A stretch of DNA of 64,000 bases from an uncultured Rhizobiaceae group bacterium. Lineage in GTDB: Bacteria; Pseudomonadota; Alphaproteobacteria; Rhizobiales; Rhizobiaceae. The first letter of the stretch is position 1, and the number at the start of each line of letters is the position of its first letter. Below are positions 49,103 to 57,561 of the stretch, in pieces. Under the pieces are notes generated by a model, which searched no databases, was not told the DNA's origin, and worked only from the letters and a program-made list of their open reading frames with translations. The stretch is taken from assembly GCA_937930845.1 (NCBI GenBank), contig CALHBJ010000006.1, positions 1 through 64,000 of the forward strand, given 5' to 3'. A program made the translations under genes and the position numbers.

Positions 49103-49400
49103 AACCCCGCCTAAAGGTGTGAACCCCTAGGAGTTAATTTGAAGCTTGAGGCACTGCTTACGCAGCGACACGTGCTTCCACATAGTTGTTATCATTTGCA
49201 ACTACTATAATGGCCCGATATCGGTGGGTACCATGCCGAGTAAAAACGCAGTCTTTACACCCTCGTCGATCCTATTTCGCCCCCGCCAAACTGCTTGCAG
49301 TTTGAAAACAGTTTGGTGGAGGCGCCGGGTACCGCCCCCGGGTCCGAATGGCTTATTACAAAGGTCATTTATTACCATAGCCGGTTTGACCCGGCCTCTT
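49103..49400 (-). ncRNA. ssrA: circularly permuted tmRNA (ssrA, alpha type)
   Basis: On the minus strand the acceptor piece comes first, ending at 49314 in GGCGCCTCCACCA with T-arm-like CCGGG GGCGGTA CCCGG. After a short spacer the coding piece starts at 49284 (GGGGGCG, which pairs with the acceptor CGCCTCC through a G-T pair). The resume codon and tag, 49199-49161, read ANDNYVEARVAA, then TAA. This two-piece order is the alphaproteobacterial tmRNA, cut at the spacer. The outer ends (about 49103 and 49400) are approximate. It rescues stalled ribosomes. Confidence 0.93.
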
Positions 49401-49435
49401 ACATATAGGCTTGGCAATCGGATTTGAAAAGGTCA

Positions 49436-49464
49436 CAATATTTTTGCGGGAGAGGCCGAAGCAA
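49436..49464 (-). promoter_or_regulatory. candidate ssrA promoter
   Basis: On the minus strand TTGCTT (49464-49459) and ATATTG (49441-49436) are 17 bases apart, about 35-60 bases before the acceptor piece of the tmRNA. Spacing is good, the -10 match is moderate. Confidence 0.45.
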
Positions 49465-49581
49465 TTGAACGCGGGACGCCAGATTGAAAAACCTGGATTT
49501 GGCTGCCGTTTCCCAGCTATCGGCTGTGAATATTGGGTCTGGAAATTGCCGCCAGACTGGACTTAGAGAGGAGAGACACCA

Positions 49582-49893
49582 ATGAGCGAATATCTTGAGG
49601 ACGTGCAACGCTATGATTCCGGCGCCGATGCAGGCGTGGTGGAAAAAATCGTCAAGCATTTGGGCATTGCCCTGCGCGGCAAGGATTCTTCCCTTGTTTC
49701 CTGTTCCGATACGTCGGAGCTCGACCGGGTGCGGGAAAAATGGTCTATGAAAAAGCTTGGTGAAACCGATGCGTCAGCCTGTGACGATGTGATTGGCAAA
49801 GTGTGTGAAGCCATGAGTGGGGATCGCAATAAAAGTCGTGTGACTTTTTATTATCTGGTCGCCAAGCATCACGGAAAACTCGGCGCGCTTTAA
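49582..49893 (+). CDS. DUF2853-family protein (first of two)
   Basis: 103 residues from ATG 49582, with GAGAGGAGA upstream. The C-terminal core (DASACDDVIGKVCEAM, NKSRVTFYYLVAKHHGKLGAL) matches the pattern of the other DUF2853 protein at 50051 (LDEAIDAVMTTYG, NKYRAVVYYMLTVHFGKQ). Both are small, soluble and charged. The family has no firm function. The gene runs convergently towards the other copy, with a shared terminator between. Confidence 0.75.
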   Translation: MSEYLEDVQRYDSGADAGVVEKIVKHLGIALRGKDSSLVSCSDTSELDRVREKWSMKKLGETDASACDDVIGKVCEAMSGDRNKSRVTFYYLVAKHHGKLGAL

Positions 49894-49960
49894 CTGGCCT
49901 GTCTGATAATGTGTTTTGAGTGACACCTGATCCGGCTCAACACAAACCGGCCGAAACAAA

Positions 49961-49992
49961 AAAGGCGGGCAACCTCGTGGTTTCCCGCCTTT
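49961..49992. terminator. bidirectional intrinsic terminator
   Basis: AAAGGCGGG (49961-49969) pairs with CCCGCCTTT (49984-49992); inner AACC and GGTT also pair. A-rich on the left, T-rich on the right, it can terminate both converging DUF2853 genes. Confidence 0.85.
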
Positions 49993-50050
49993 GATTTGGT
50001 TGGCACCTGACCGATGCCGACGCCCAGATGACCGAAATGGCCGGGCCTGA

Positions 50051-50392
50051 TTAGCCGTAGACGCTCTGTTTTCCAAAATGCACAGTCAGCATGTAATAGA
50101 CCACTGCGCGATATTTGTTGCGGTTGCTTTTGCCGTAGGTGGTCATCACAGCATCAATTGCTTCATCAAGCTTGGGGCCATCGCCCAGACCAAGCTTTTT
50201 GATGAGGAAGTTTTTCTTCACAGTCTCAAGTTCTGACTCATCAGAACCAGAAACGGTGGAGGCATCAGCGTTATAAATTGAAGGCCCACATCCAATTGTG
50301 ACTTTGCGGAGCAGGTCCATGTCGGGTGACATGCCGCATTTGTTTTTCAAATCATCTGCATATTTTTCAATAAGTTCGTCGCGTTTGCTCAT
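50051..50392 (-). CDS. DUF2853-family protein (second of two)
   Basis: 113 residues from ATG 50392. It shares the C-terminal pattern with the protein at 49582 (KKLGLGDGPKLDEAIDAVM, KYRAVVYYMLTVHFGKQ). Its N-terminus (SKRDELIEKYADDLKNKCG) differs from copy one. No membrane segment or signal peptide. Function unknown; two relatives side by side but facing each other suggest an old inverted duplication. Confidence 0.75.
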   Translation of the reverse strand: MSKRDELIEKYADDLKNKCGMSPDMDLLRKVTIGCGPSIYNADASTVSGSDESELETVKKNFLIKKLGLGDGPKLDEAIDAVMTTYGKSNRNKYRAVVYYMLTVHFGKQSVYG

Positions 50393-50443
50393 GGCAATCT
50401 CTTCTTCAGTGTTGGCGCGCGTCCTGTCCAGACGCTATAAAAA

Positions 50444-50460
50444 TGACCTAACGTTAGTCA
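50444..50460. promoter_or_regulatory. palindrome, candidate operator
   Basis: TGACCTAACGTTAGTCA: the central TAACGTTA is perfect and TGAC/GTCA flank it with one extra base. It lies upstream of the minus-strand DUF2853 gene and about 140 bases before thyA. The regulator is unknown. Confidence 0.4.
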
Positions 50461-50599
50461 GCGTACTATCTTTAACCACGCAAAGCCGGTTCGTCCAATT
50501 CCCTTGTGGATGAAAAATGAAATCCAAATGGGATTTGTTGTGGTTAGGAGAATCTGGCTACAAGTGATTTCCTTTGTGAAACTGCCAAGATCAACCGCC

Positions 50600-51394
50600 A
50601 TGAAACAATATCTGGATTTGCTTGAAAAGGTTCTCAACGAGGGCACGGACCGGGGAGACCGTACCGGAACGGGCACGCGGTCGATTTTTGGCCATCAGAT
50701 GCGTTTTGATCTGGCGCAGGGTTTTCCGGTTTTGACCACCAAGAAACTGCATTTGAAGTCGATCATTCACGAATTGCTTTGGTTTCTCCAGGGCGAATCG
50801 AATATCCGCTATTTGAAAGAACATGGTGTGTCGATCTGGGATGAGTGGGCAGATGAATCGGGAGAACTTGGCCCGGTTTACGGTGTGCAGTGGCGCTCCT
50901 GGCCAACGCCGGACGGTGGCGCCATTGACCAGATTGCCAATGTGGTGGCGCAGATTCGCGCCAATCCCAATTCGCGCCGATTGATTGTTTCTGCGTGGAA
51001 CCCGGCGCTTGTAGACGATATGGCGCTGCCGCCGTGCCACACCATGTTTCAGTTCTATGTTGCCGATGACAGATTGTCCTGCCAGCTATATCAAAGATCA
51101 GCGGATATATTTCTGGGCGTTCCCTTCAACATCGCATCCTATGCTTTGCTGACCATGATGGTGGCGCAGGTTTGCGATCTGGAAGCGGGGGAATTTATTC
51201 ACACGCTGGGGGACGCGCATCTTTATTCAAACCATTTCGACCAGGCGCGCGAGCAATTGTCCCGCACACCCCATGACTTGCCAAAGATGATGATCGACCC
51301 GCTGCAAAAGGACATATTCGGGTTTCGATATGAGCATTTTGAATTGCAGGACTATGTGGCCGCGCCCACGATTAAAGCGGCGATTGCGGTATGA
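50600..51394 (+). CDS. thyA: thymidylate synthase
   Basis: 264 residues from ATG 50600; a longer frame from 50504 has no support. Catalytic C146 in [12 protein letters not shown], the folate and dUMP region [12 protein letters not shown], and [10 protein letters not shown] near the end. It methylates dUMP to dTMP with methylenetetrahydrofolate. Length and catalytic position equal E. coli ThyA. It overlaps folA in ATGA. Confidence 0.97.
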   Translation: MKQYLDLLEKVLNEGTDRGDRTGTGTRSIFGHQMRFDLAQGFPVLTTKKLHLKSIIHELLWFLQGESNIRYLKEHGVSIWDEWADESGELGPVYGVQWRSWPTPDGGAIDQIANVVAQIRANPNSRRLIVSAWNPALVDDMALPPCHTMFQFYVADDRLSCQLYQRSADIFLGVPFNIASYALLTMMVAQVCDLEAGEFIHTLGDAHLYSNHFDQAREQLSRTPHDLPKMMIDPLQKDIFGFRYEHFELQDYVAAPTIKAAIAV

Positions 51395-51903
51395 CCAGGC
51401 CTGTATGGGCCGTGGTGGCCATGGCGCAAAACCGGGTGATTGGTGCTTCGGGCGACATGCCGTGGCAATTGTCCACGGATTTGAAGCGTTTTAAGGCGAT
51501 CACCCTTGGCAAACCCATGATCATGGGGCGCAAAACCTTTGAAAGCATTGGCATGGCCCTGCCGGGACGCACGTCGATTGTTGTTACGCGCGATACCCAA
51601 TGGCAGGCTGAAGGTGTGGTGCCTGTTTCCAGTCTCGACCGGGCGCTGGAAGTCGGTCAACAAGTGGCTGGAGCCACGGATGCAGAGGCTGTTTGTATTG
51701 TTGGCGGTGGACAGATTTATGCCCAGGCGATGCCGTTTGTTGACCGCATTTATCTCACCGAGGTTCAGGCTTCGCCCGAAGGGGACACCGTTTTTCCTGA
51801 AATTGACCCGGCGCAATGGCGCGAAGTGACTTCGGAGTTTTTTGCAGCCGGCGAAAAAGACAGTGCCGACACTGTGTTTAAGGTGTTGGAAAAACGTCAA
51901 TAA
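51391..51903 (+). CDS. folA: dihydrofolate reductase
   Basis: 170 residues from ATG 51391, overlapping thyA by four bases. Signatures: [19 protein letters not shown] (substrate loop), [26 protein letters not shown], and [15 protein letters not shown]. It regenerates tetrahydrofolate spent by ThyA, so the pairing is functional. Confidence 0.96.
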   Translation: MTRPVWAVVAMAQNRVIGASGDMPWQLSTDLKRFKAITLGKPMIMGRKTFESIGMALPGRTSIVVTRDTQWQAEGVVPVSSLDRALEVGQQVAGATDAEAVCIVGGGQIYAQAMPFVDRIYLTEVQASPEGDTVFPEIDPAQWREVTSEFFAAGEKDSADTVFKVLEKRQ

Positions 51904-52062
51904 CGCCTACTGAGGTCGTTAATGGCCATTTGTCGCGATGTTGCACACTCTATTTCACCAAACGCGCGTTGAAAGCAGGCCAGAGCAACCCTATAACCCT
52001 GTTAGTTCAATTAGTTTTTGCGCCCGAAAAAATCGGGTCGGATACGAGATCAAGGACACTAT

Positions 52063-53190
52063 ATGCCCTGGAGTAATCAAACTGGCGGTGGCCGGCCTGG
52101 CGGAAGTAACGGAAACGGTGGCGGTGGCGGCCCGTGGGGCCAAGGGCCTCGTGGACCTCAAAGACCTGCCGGAGGTGGCGGCGGCGGTGGCCAGCCACCG
52201 GACCTGGAAGAAATTCTGCGTCGCGGACAAGACAGCCTGAAAAACGTGCTGCCTGGTGGCGGCAGTGGTGGATCAATTGGTGCGGCCGGTATCGGTATTT
52301 TGCTGGTTGTTCTGGGGGGGCTGTATGTATTCTCCAGCGCCTATCAGGTGCAAGCGGATGAATTGGCCGTGGAAACCACGTTTGGCGTTCCCAGCAATGA
52401 TGTGAAGGAAGCCGGTCTGAACTTTGCCTGGTGGCCTTTCCAGACAGCTGAGAAAGTCAATATTGGTGTACGTCAGGCAGACATTGGCTCAAATGGCCGC
52501 GGTACATCGCGCCAGGGTCTGATGTTGTCGGGCGACCAGAACATCGTGGATGTGACATTCTCCATTCAGTTCAGCGTCACTGCGCCCAAGGACTTCCTGT
52601 TCAATGTCAACGACCCTGTTGGCATGGTCAGCGAAGTGGCGGAAAGCGCGATGCGTGAAATTGTGGGACGTCGTCCTGCGCAGGATATTTTCCGCGATGA
52701 CCGTCAGGGCGTTGCTGAAGAAGTGCGCAAGATTGCCCAGGAAACACTGGACAATTATGGTTCGGGCATTGGCATCCGCGCATTGAACATCGAGGACGTG
52801 GCACCGCCACCCAAAGTGGCTGATGCATTTGACGAGGTGCAGCGCGCCGAACAGAACGAAGACCAGTTCCAGGAAGAAGCCAATCGCTATTCCAACAAAA
52901 TTCTGGGTGAAGCGCGCGGTGAAGCGGCTCAAATCCGTGAAGATGCGGCAGCTTACAAGAACCGTGTTGTTGAGGAAGCCAAGGGTGAGGCGCAGCGCTT
53001 CCTGTCTGTTTACGAGCAATATGCCAAGGCTCCCGAGGTAACGCGCAAGCGTCTCTTCCTGGAGACCATGGAAGGCGTTTTGAAAGAATCTAACAAGGTG
53101 ATTATGGAAAGCGGTGGTGCCGGTGGAACCGGTGTTGTGCCGTATTTGCCATTGCCTGAAATCGGCAAACGCGCCGGAGGATCAAACTAA
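52063..53190 (+). CDS. hflK: membrane protease modulator HflK
   Basis: 375 residues from ATG 52063. The N-terminal 60 residues are Gly-rich (GGGGPWGQGPRGPQRP), then one membrane helix (IGAAGIGILLVVLGGLYVFSS) and the SPFH/band-7 domain with TFGVPSNDVKEAGLNF, followed by a helical region. HflK and HflC form a periplasmic cage that regulates the FtsH protease. It overlaps hflC by one base (TAATG). Confidence 0.95.
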   Translation: MPWSNQTGGGRPGGSNGNGGGGGPWGQGPRGPQRPAGGGGGGGQPPDLEEILRRGQDSLKNVLPGGGSGGSIGAAGIGILLVVLGGLYVFSSAYQVQADELAVETTFGVPSNDVKEAGLNFAWWPFQTAEKVNIGVRQADIGSNGRGTSRQGLMLSGDQNIVDVTFSIQFSVTAPKDFLFNVNDPVGMVSEVAESAMREIVGRRPAQDIFRDDRQGVAEEVRKIAQETLDNYGSGIGIRALNIEDVAPPPKVADAFDEVQRAEQNEDQFQEEANRYSNKILGEARGEAAQIREDAAAYKNRVVEEAKGEAQRFLSVYEQYAKAPEVTRKRLFLETMEGVLKESNKVIMESGGAGGTGVVPYLPLPEIGKRAGGSN

Positions 53191-54089
53191 TGAGTAATCG
53201 TCTAGGAGTATTGCTGGGTGCGATCGGCGTTGTGCTGTTCATCCTTTGGAGTTCTGCATTCGTGGTCAACGAGCGCGAACAGGCAATCGTGTTGCGCTTT
53301 GGTGAAATCCAGCGTGTGGAAACGGAGCCGGGTCTAAATTTCAAACTGCCCCTGGGCATGTTTGGCGCAGACCAGGTGCTGATCATCGAAGACCGGTTGT
53401 TGCGCTTTGACCTGGACGACATGCGCGTTCAGGTTTCCGGTGGTAAATTCTATGAGGTCGATGCGTTCATGACCTACAAGATTTCCAGCCCACAGAAATT
53501 CCGTGAACAGGTTGGTGCTTCCATTCAACAGGCTGAAGTGCGATTGCGCTCTCGTCTCGATGCCGCATTGCGTCAAACCTACGGTCGCCGCGGGTTTGAA
53601 TCCGCGCTTTCGGCAGAACGCACCGCGATGATGTTGGAAGTTCGCGATCAGATGCGTCCGGAAGCGGAAAATCTTGGGGTGCAGATCGTCGACGTTCGTA
53701 TTCGCCGTACAGATTTAACCGAAGAAGTTTCTGATCAGACTTTCCAGCGAATGAGTTCGGAACGTTTGGCCGAAGCGGAGCGCATTCGTGCGCGCGGTCA
53801 GGAAGCGGCGCGTCGCATCAAGGCATCTTCTGATCGTCAGGTTGTGGAGATTAAAGCGGAAGCCCAGCGTGAGGCCGAGATTTTACGCGGTGAAGGGGAA
53901 GGCGATCGCAACCGCATTTTTGCGGAAGCCTATACCAGAGATCCTGAATTCTTCTCGTTCTATCGGTCGATGCTGGCATATCGGGAAGCGTTGGAAAATT
54001 CGGACACTACTTTGGTCTTGTCGCCGGATTCTGAATTCTTCCAGTTCTTCCGGGATGCGTCTGGGAAAAACAAACCCGCTGGCAATTAA
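53190..54089 (+). CDS. hflC: membrane protease modulator HflC
   Basis: 299 residues from ATG 53190. Membrane anchor IGVVLFILWSSAFVVNEREQAIVLRFG leads into the band-7 domain (FYEVDAFMTYKI, YGRRGFESALS) and a helical tail with RTDLTEEVSDQTFQRM and AEILRGEGEGDRNRIFAEAY. Partner of HflK. Confidence 0.95.
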   Translation: MSNRLGVLLGAIGVVLFILWSSAFVVNEREQAIVLRFGEIQRVETEPGLNFKLPLGMFGADQVLIIEDRLLRFDLDDMRVQVSGGKFYEVDAFMTYKISSPQKFREQVGASIQQAEVRLRSRLDAALRQTYGRRGFESALSAERTAMMLEVRDQMRPEAENLGVQIVDVRIRRTDLTEEVSDQTFQRMSSERLAEAERIRARGQEAARRIKASSDRQVVEIKAEAQREAEILRGEGEGDRNRIFAEAYTRDPEFFSFYRSMLAYREALENSDTTLVLSPDSEFFQFFRDASGKNKPAGN

Positions 54090-54119
54090 GGTCCGGCGGA
54101 AACGCGGAACGTTCGACAG

Positions 54120-54305
54120 ATGGTTGAGTTGTTGAGCATTGTCGGCGTGTTTCTGGCGATTGAGGGCGCGCTCTATGCGGGTGCGCCTTCGGCTGCGAAA
54201 AAAATAGCCTATCAAATCAGCCAGATGGATGAAGGCCAGTTACGCAATTTTGGCTTGATTGCGCTGGGTGCCGGCATATTTTTGGTCTGGCTGGTGCGCG
54301 GATAG
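54120..54305 (+). CDS. DUF2065 small membrane protein
   Basis: 61 residues from ATG 54120. Two short hydrophobic segments (LLSIVGVFLAIEGALYAG and FGLIALGAGIFLVWLVRG) match DUF2065, a tiny protein that follows hflC in many proteobacteria. Function unknown. Confidence 0.85.
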   Translation: MVELLSIVGVFLAIEGALYAGAPSAAKKIAYQISQMDEGQLRNFGLIALGAGIFLVWLVRG

Positions 54306-54328
54306 GAAACTTTCTTGCGGTTTGGCGC

Positions 54329-54362
54329 GTTCATGAATTGTTTGGGATGAACATCAGTTCAT
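54329..54362. promoter_or_regulatory. GTTCAT/ATGAAC repeats upstream of degP
   Basis: GTTCAT at 54329-54334, ATGAAC at 54347-54352 and GTTCAT at 54357-54362. The last two form a perfect 6 bp inverted repeat with a 4 base gap, about 145 bases before the degP start. Candidate operator or hairpin; the regulator is unknown. Confidence 0.35.
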
Positions 54363-54506
54363 GACAAATTGACCTGAAAGAGGTGCACTTGCCCTTTCAA
54401 TGCCACAGTGTTTTGGGCTCTATATAGACAAAGTGCCATCGCATCTGCCCATGGAATATCCAAGGGACAGTGCGCGGCTTATCTGCAATCGACGGAGACT
54501 TGATTG

Positions 54507-55997
54507 ATGAAGTTTATGAAACTCTTTGCGGCTTCGGTTTTAGCCACCTCACTGGTTGTGGGTGGTACGGTAGCTGTGCCCTCATTCAACGGCGTGACCG
54601 GTCAATCGGCCCATGCTGCAGGCCCTGCCTCTGTCGCCGATCTTGCTGACAGCCTCATTGGCGCGGTGGTGAATATTTCGACTTCACAAAATGTTGGTGG
54701 CGAATCCCCAGGCGGCGCGCCACGGCCACGTGTGCCCGAAGGATCGCCGTTTCAGGATTTCTTCGATGAGTTTTTCAAACAACAGGAAAACGGCACCAAC
54801 CGTTCGCGGCCGCGCAAGGTGCAGTCACTGGGTTCGGGATTTGTGATTGATCCAAAAGGCATCATCATTACCAATAATCACGTGATTGCCGATGCCGATG
54901 AAATCACTATTGAATTCACCGATGGATCCGAACTGAAAGCCGAAGTGATCGGGACGGACCCGAAGACTGATATTGCCGTTCTTGAAGTCAAACCTGAAAA
55001 ACCCTTGAAAGCTGTGCAGTTTGGCGATTCAGCCGCGTCGCGGGTTGGGGATTGGGTTATGGCCATCGGCAACCCGTTTGGTCAGGGAAGCTCCGTGACG
55101 CTGGGCATTGTGTCTGCGATCAACCGCGACATTCGGTCAGGCCCCTATGACAGTTTCATTCAAACGGACGCTGCGATTAACCGGGGTAATTCCGGCGGGC
55201 CGTTGTTTAACATGGATGGCGAAGTTATCGGCATTAACACGGCCATTATATCGCCCAGTGGTGGATCGATTGGTCTTGGATTTTCCATTCCGGCAACGCT
55301 GGCAATCAAGGTCATTGATCAATTGCGTGAATTTGGCGAAACCCGCCGTGGCTGGCTTGGGGTGAGCATTCAGCCGGTGACTGACGATATTGCCGAAAGC
55401 CTCTCCATGGCTTCTGCGGAGGGCGCACTCGTTGCCGGGCTGACACCTAAGGGACCGGCAAAGAATTCCGGCATTCTGGTTGGCGATGTCATCTTGAAGT
55501 TTGACGGCAAGAGCATCCGCCAGATGCGCGATTTGCCGCGTATTGTGGCCGAGACACCCGTTGGCAAGAGCGTCGATGTGATCGTGCTGCGCAAGGGCAA
55601 GGAAGAGACCGTTGCGGTAACACTTGGCCGTTTGGAAGATGGTGAGAAACTCATCGCGGCTAACAGGCAAGGTGGCGATGAGGACAAGGCGCCCAAACCG
55701 GTTGCTGCACTTGGCATGACCCTGGCCGAATTGACGGATGAAAAACGTGCTGAGTTTTCCATTGCCGAAGACATTAAAGGCGCTTTGATCACATCTGTTG
55801 AAGCCGGATCTGCTGCGGCAGAAAAAGGCATCAAGGCAGGCAGTGTGATTTCAGAAGTCGGGCAAGAGACTGTGTCCACGCCCGCGGATGTTCAAAAGCG
55901 GCTGGCTGATTTGAAAAAGGCGGACCGGAAAAAGGCGCTTTTGCTGGTCGCCGCCAAGGATGGTCAGCTTGGGTTTATCGTTCTTGATCTGGAATAA
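54507..55997 (+). CDS. degP: Do-family periplasmic serine protease (DegP/HtrA)
   Basis: 496 residues from ATG 54507, with CGGAG about 9 bases upstream. Signal peptide through about residue 35 (ASVLATSLVVGG, SAHAA). The catalytic triad is H125 (NNHVIADADE), D155 (KTDIAVLEV) and S229 (NRGNSGGPLF). Two PDZ domains follow (about 280-380 and 395-490). The enzyme degrades or refolds misfolded envelope proteins. It is downstream of hflKC-DUF2065, as in other Rhizobiales, and ends at a strong terminator. Confidence 0.95.
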   Translation: MKFMKLFAASVLATSLVVGGTVAVPSFNGVTGQSAHAAGPASVADLADSLIGAVVNISTSQNVGGESPGGAPRPRVPEGSPFQDFFDEFFKQQENGTNRSRPRKVQSLGSGFVIDPKGIIITNNHVIADADEITIEFTDGSELKAEVIGTDPKTDIAVLEVKPEKPLKAVQFGDSAASRVGDWVMAIGNPFGQGSSVTLGIVSAINRDIRSGPYDSFIQTDAAINRGNSGGPLFNMDGEVIGINTAIISPSGGSIGLGFSIPATLAIKVIDQLREFGETRRGWLGVSIQPVTDDIAESLSMASAEGALVAGLTPKGPAKNSGILVGDVILKFDGKSIRQMRDLPRIVAETPVGKSVDVIVLRKGKEETVAVTLGRLEDGEKLIAANRQGGDEDKAPKPVAALGMTLAELTDEKRAEFSIAEDIKGALITSVEAGSAAAEKGIKAGSVISEVGQETVSTPADVQKRLADLKKADRKKALLLVAAKDGQLGFIVLDLE

Positions 55998-56022
55998 ACA
56001 GAGCTGACAACGCACTGGGAAG

Positions 56023-56050
56023 GGCCGGGGCACATCGCTCCGGCCTTTTT
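56023..56050 (+). terminator. intrinsic terminator after degP
   Basis: 9 bp stem (56023-56031 with 56037-56045, one G-T pair), loop ACATC, then TTTTT. It lies 26 bases after the degP stop. Confidence 0.85.
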
Positions 56051-56086
56051 CGTTGTGGGGAAATGGAGCTGTTGTTACACGGTGTA

Positions 56087-56647
56087 TCAGGCGGTGTCTT
56101 CGCGCCTGATTTCATAGAGAACATGCCGGGATAAATGGGGGTGAGTGTCGGGCACATTGGGGTGCGCGAAATCTCCCCCAACAATGCGTCTCATTCCGAT
56201 ACGTTCCATCACGCGGGTGGAGGCGGTATTTGCCGGAACGGCGAAGGCGACAACTTTTTCAAGTCCAATATCGTTGAATGCATGATCTATCAAAGCGGCT
56301 GCGGCTTCGGTTGCATATCCCTTGCCCCAGTGGTCTGGATCATATTGCCACCCGGTTTCGTAAGCCGGTGTGAAGTCCGCTTCAAAATCCACTTTGTACA
56401 GTCCGGTAAAGCCAACGGGTTCGCCTGATTTCAAACATGCAACGCCCCAGCCAATTTTTCCCGCGGTTGAGCGCCCCACCAGATCGCTCAACATGGTGTC
56501 ACTTTCAGCCCGGGTCTTGCACGCGGGATAAAATCGCCGCGCCAGTTCATTCGACATGATCTTATGGAGAAAATCGGCGTCATGGGCATCCTTGCGCCAG
56601 TTGCGCACGATCAGACGTTCCGTCTCCAATATGTGCCCGGCCATCAT
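56087..56647 (-). CDS. GNAT-family acetyltransferase (RimJ/RimL-like)
   Basis: 186 residues from ATG 56647, overlapping the serB stop by four bases. ILETERLIVRNWRKDD-type start (LETERLIVRNW), WGKGYATEAAAALIDHAF and NTASTRVMERIGMRRI are the acetyl-CoA-binding motifs of the RimJ/RimL subfamily. Substrate unknown. It follows serB on the same strand. Confidence 0.82.
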   Translation of the reverse strand: MMAGHILETERLIVRNWRKDAHDADFLHKIMSNELARRFYPACKTRAESDTMLSDLVGRSTAGKIGWGVACLKSGEPVGFTGLYKVDFEADFTPAYETGWQYDPDHWGKGYATEAAAALIDHAFNDIGLEKVVAFAVPANTASTRVMERIGMRRIVGGDFAHPNVPDTHPHLSRHVLYEIRREDTA

Positions 56648-57534
56648 GATGCAAAATCCGCTTTTCTGTATCCTTGGATATAAAGCAACGCAGTGAGATC
56701 GCCGTGATCAATAACTGTATCGGTTTGCTGTGCTACGATGGGTTTGGCGTGCAGTGCAACGCCGGTTCCAGCGAGTTGCAGCATGCCAAGGTCGTTGGCC
56801 CCATCGCCTACGGCGATAAAGTCTTCTGAGGGAATCTCATACGTGTTGGATATCTCGTTTAGCGCGGCCACCTTGGCGTCACGACCCAGTATCGGCGGGA
56901 TGACTTCGCCGGTCAGTTTTCCATTTTCGATTGCCAGCGTGTTGGCGCGGTTTTCATCAAAGCCCAACGTGGCAGCGATCTTTTGCGTGAAGCGTGTGAA
57001 ACCGCCGGAAACCAATGCGCAATAAGCGCCATTTTGTTTCATCGTGGAAACCAGTTCGCGCGCGCCCGGCATAAGTGTGATGCGGCTTTCAAGCACAAGA
57101 TCGATGACACTTTCTTCAAGCCCTTTGAGCAGTTTCACACGTTCGCGCAATGCGCCGTCAAATTCCAGCTCACCGCGCATTGCACGGGCTGTAATGTCTG
57201 CGACCTGTTCGCCAATGCCCGCCTGGGCTGCCAATTCATCGATGCATTCCTGCTGGATCATGGTGGAATCCATGTCGGCAATGAGGGCCTTCTTGCGCCG
57301 TGTGGCAGCATCATGCACAACCGCATCAATTGGCAGACTGCTGATGATTTCCTGCACGCGCGCCTGCGCGTTTTCACAATCGGGCGGCAAAGGAATGTCA
57401 CAGGCAATGCCGTCGGCCAGGAAATATACGGCAGATGCCCCCAGCGCAGCGCGACAGGCATCGGCAATCGGGCCGTCCAGCACCGGGGTGTCAGGGTTGG
57501 CAATGAGAGTGGTGACCCGTTGATCTGGGATCAT
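56644..57534 (-). CDS. serB: phosphoserine phosphatase
   Basis: 296 residues from ATG 57534. HAD phosphatase with the catalytic DMDSTMIQQECIDELA, GFTRFTQKIA and VGDGANDLGMLQLAG, and a 90-residue N-terminal extension as in other alphaproteobacterial SerB. It makes serine from phosphoserine. Divergent from miaA, 27 bases apart, so the two promoters must overlap. Confidence 0.95.
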   Translation of the reverse strand: MIPDQRVTTLIANPDTPVLDGPIADACRAALGASAVYFLADGIACDIPLPPDCENAQARVQEIISSLPIDAVVHDAATRRKKALIADMDSTMIQQECIDELAAQAGIGEQVADITARAMRGELEFDGALRERVKLLKGLEESVIDLVLESRITLMPGARELVSTMKQNGAYCALVSGGFTRFTQKIAATLGFDENRANTLAIENGKLTGEVIPPILGRDAKVAALNEISNTYEIPSEDFIAVGDGANDLGMLQLAGTGVALHAKPIVAQQTDTVIDHGDLTALLYIQGYRKADFAS

Positions 57535-57561
57535 GAAACCTCGCTTGAAGGGAGCAAATTA

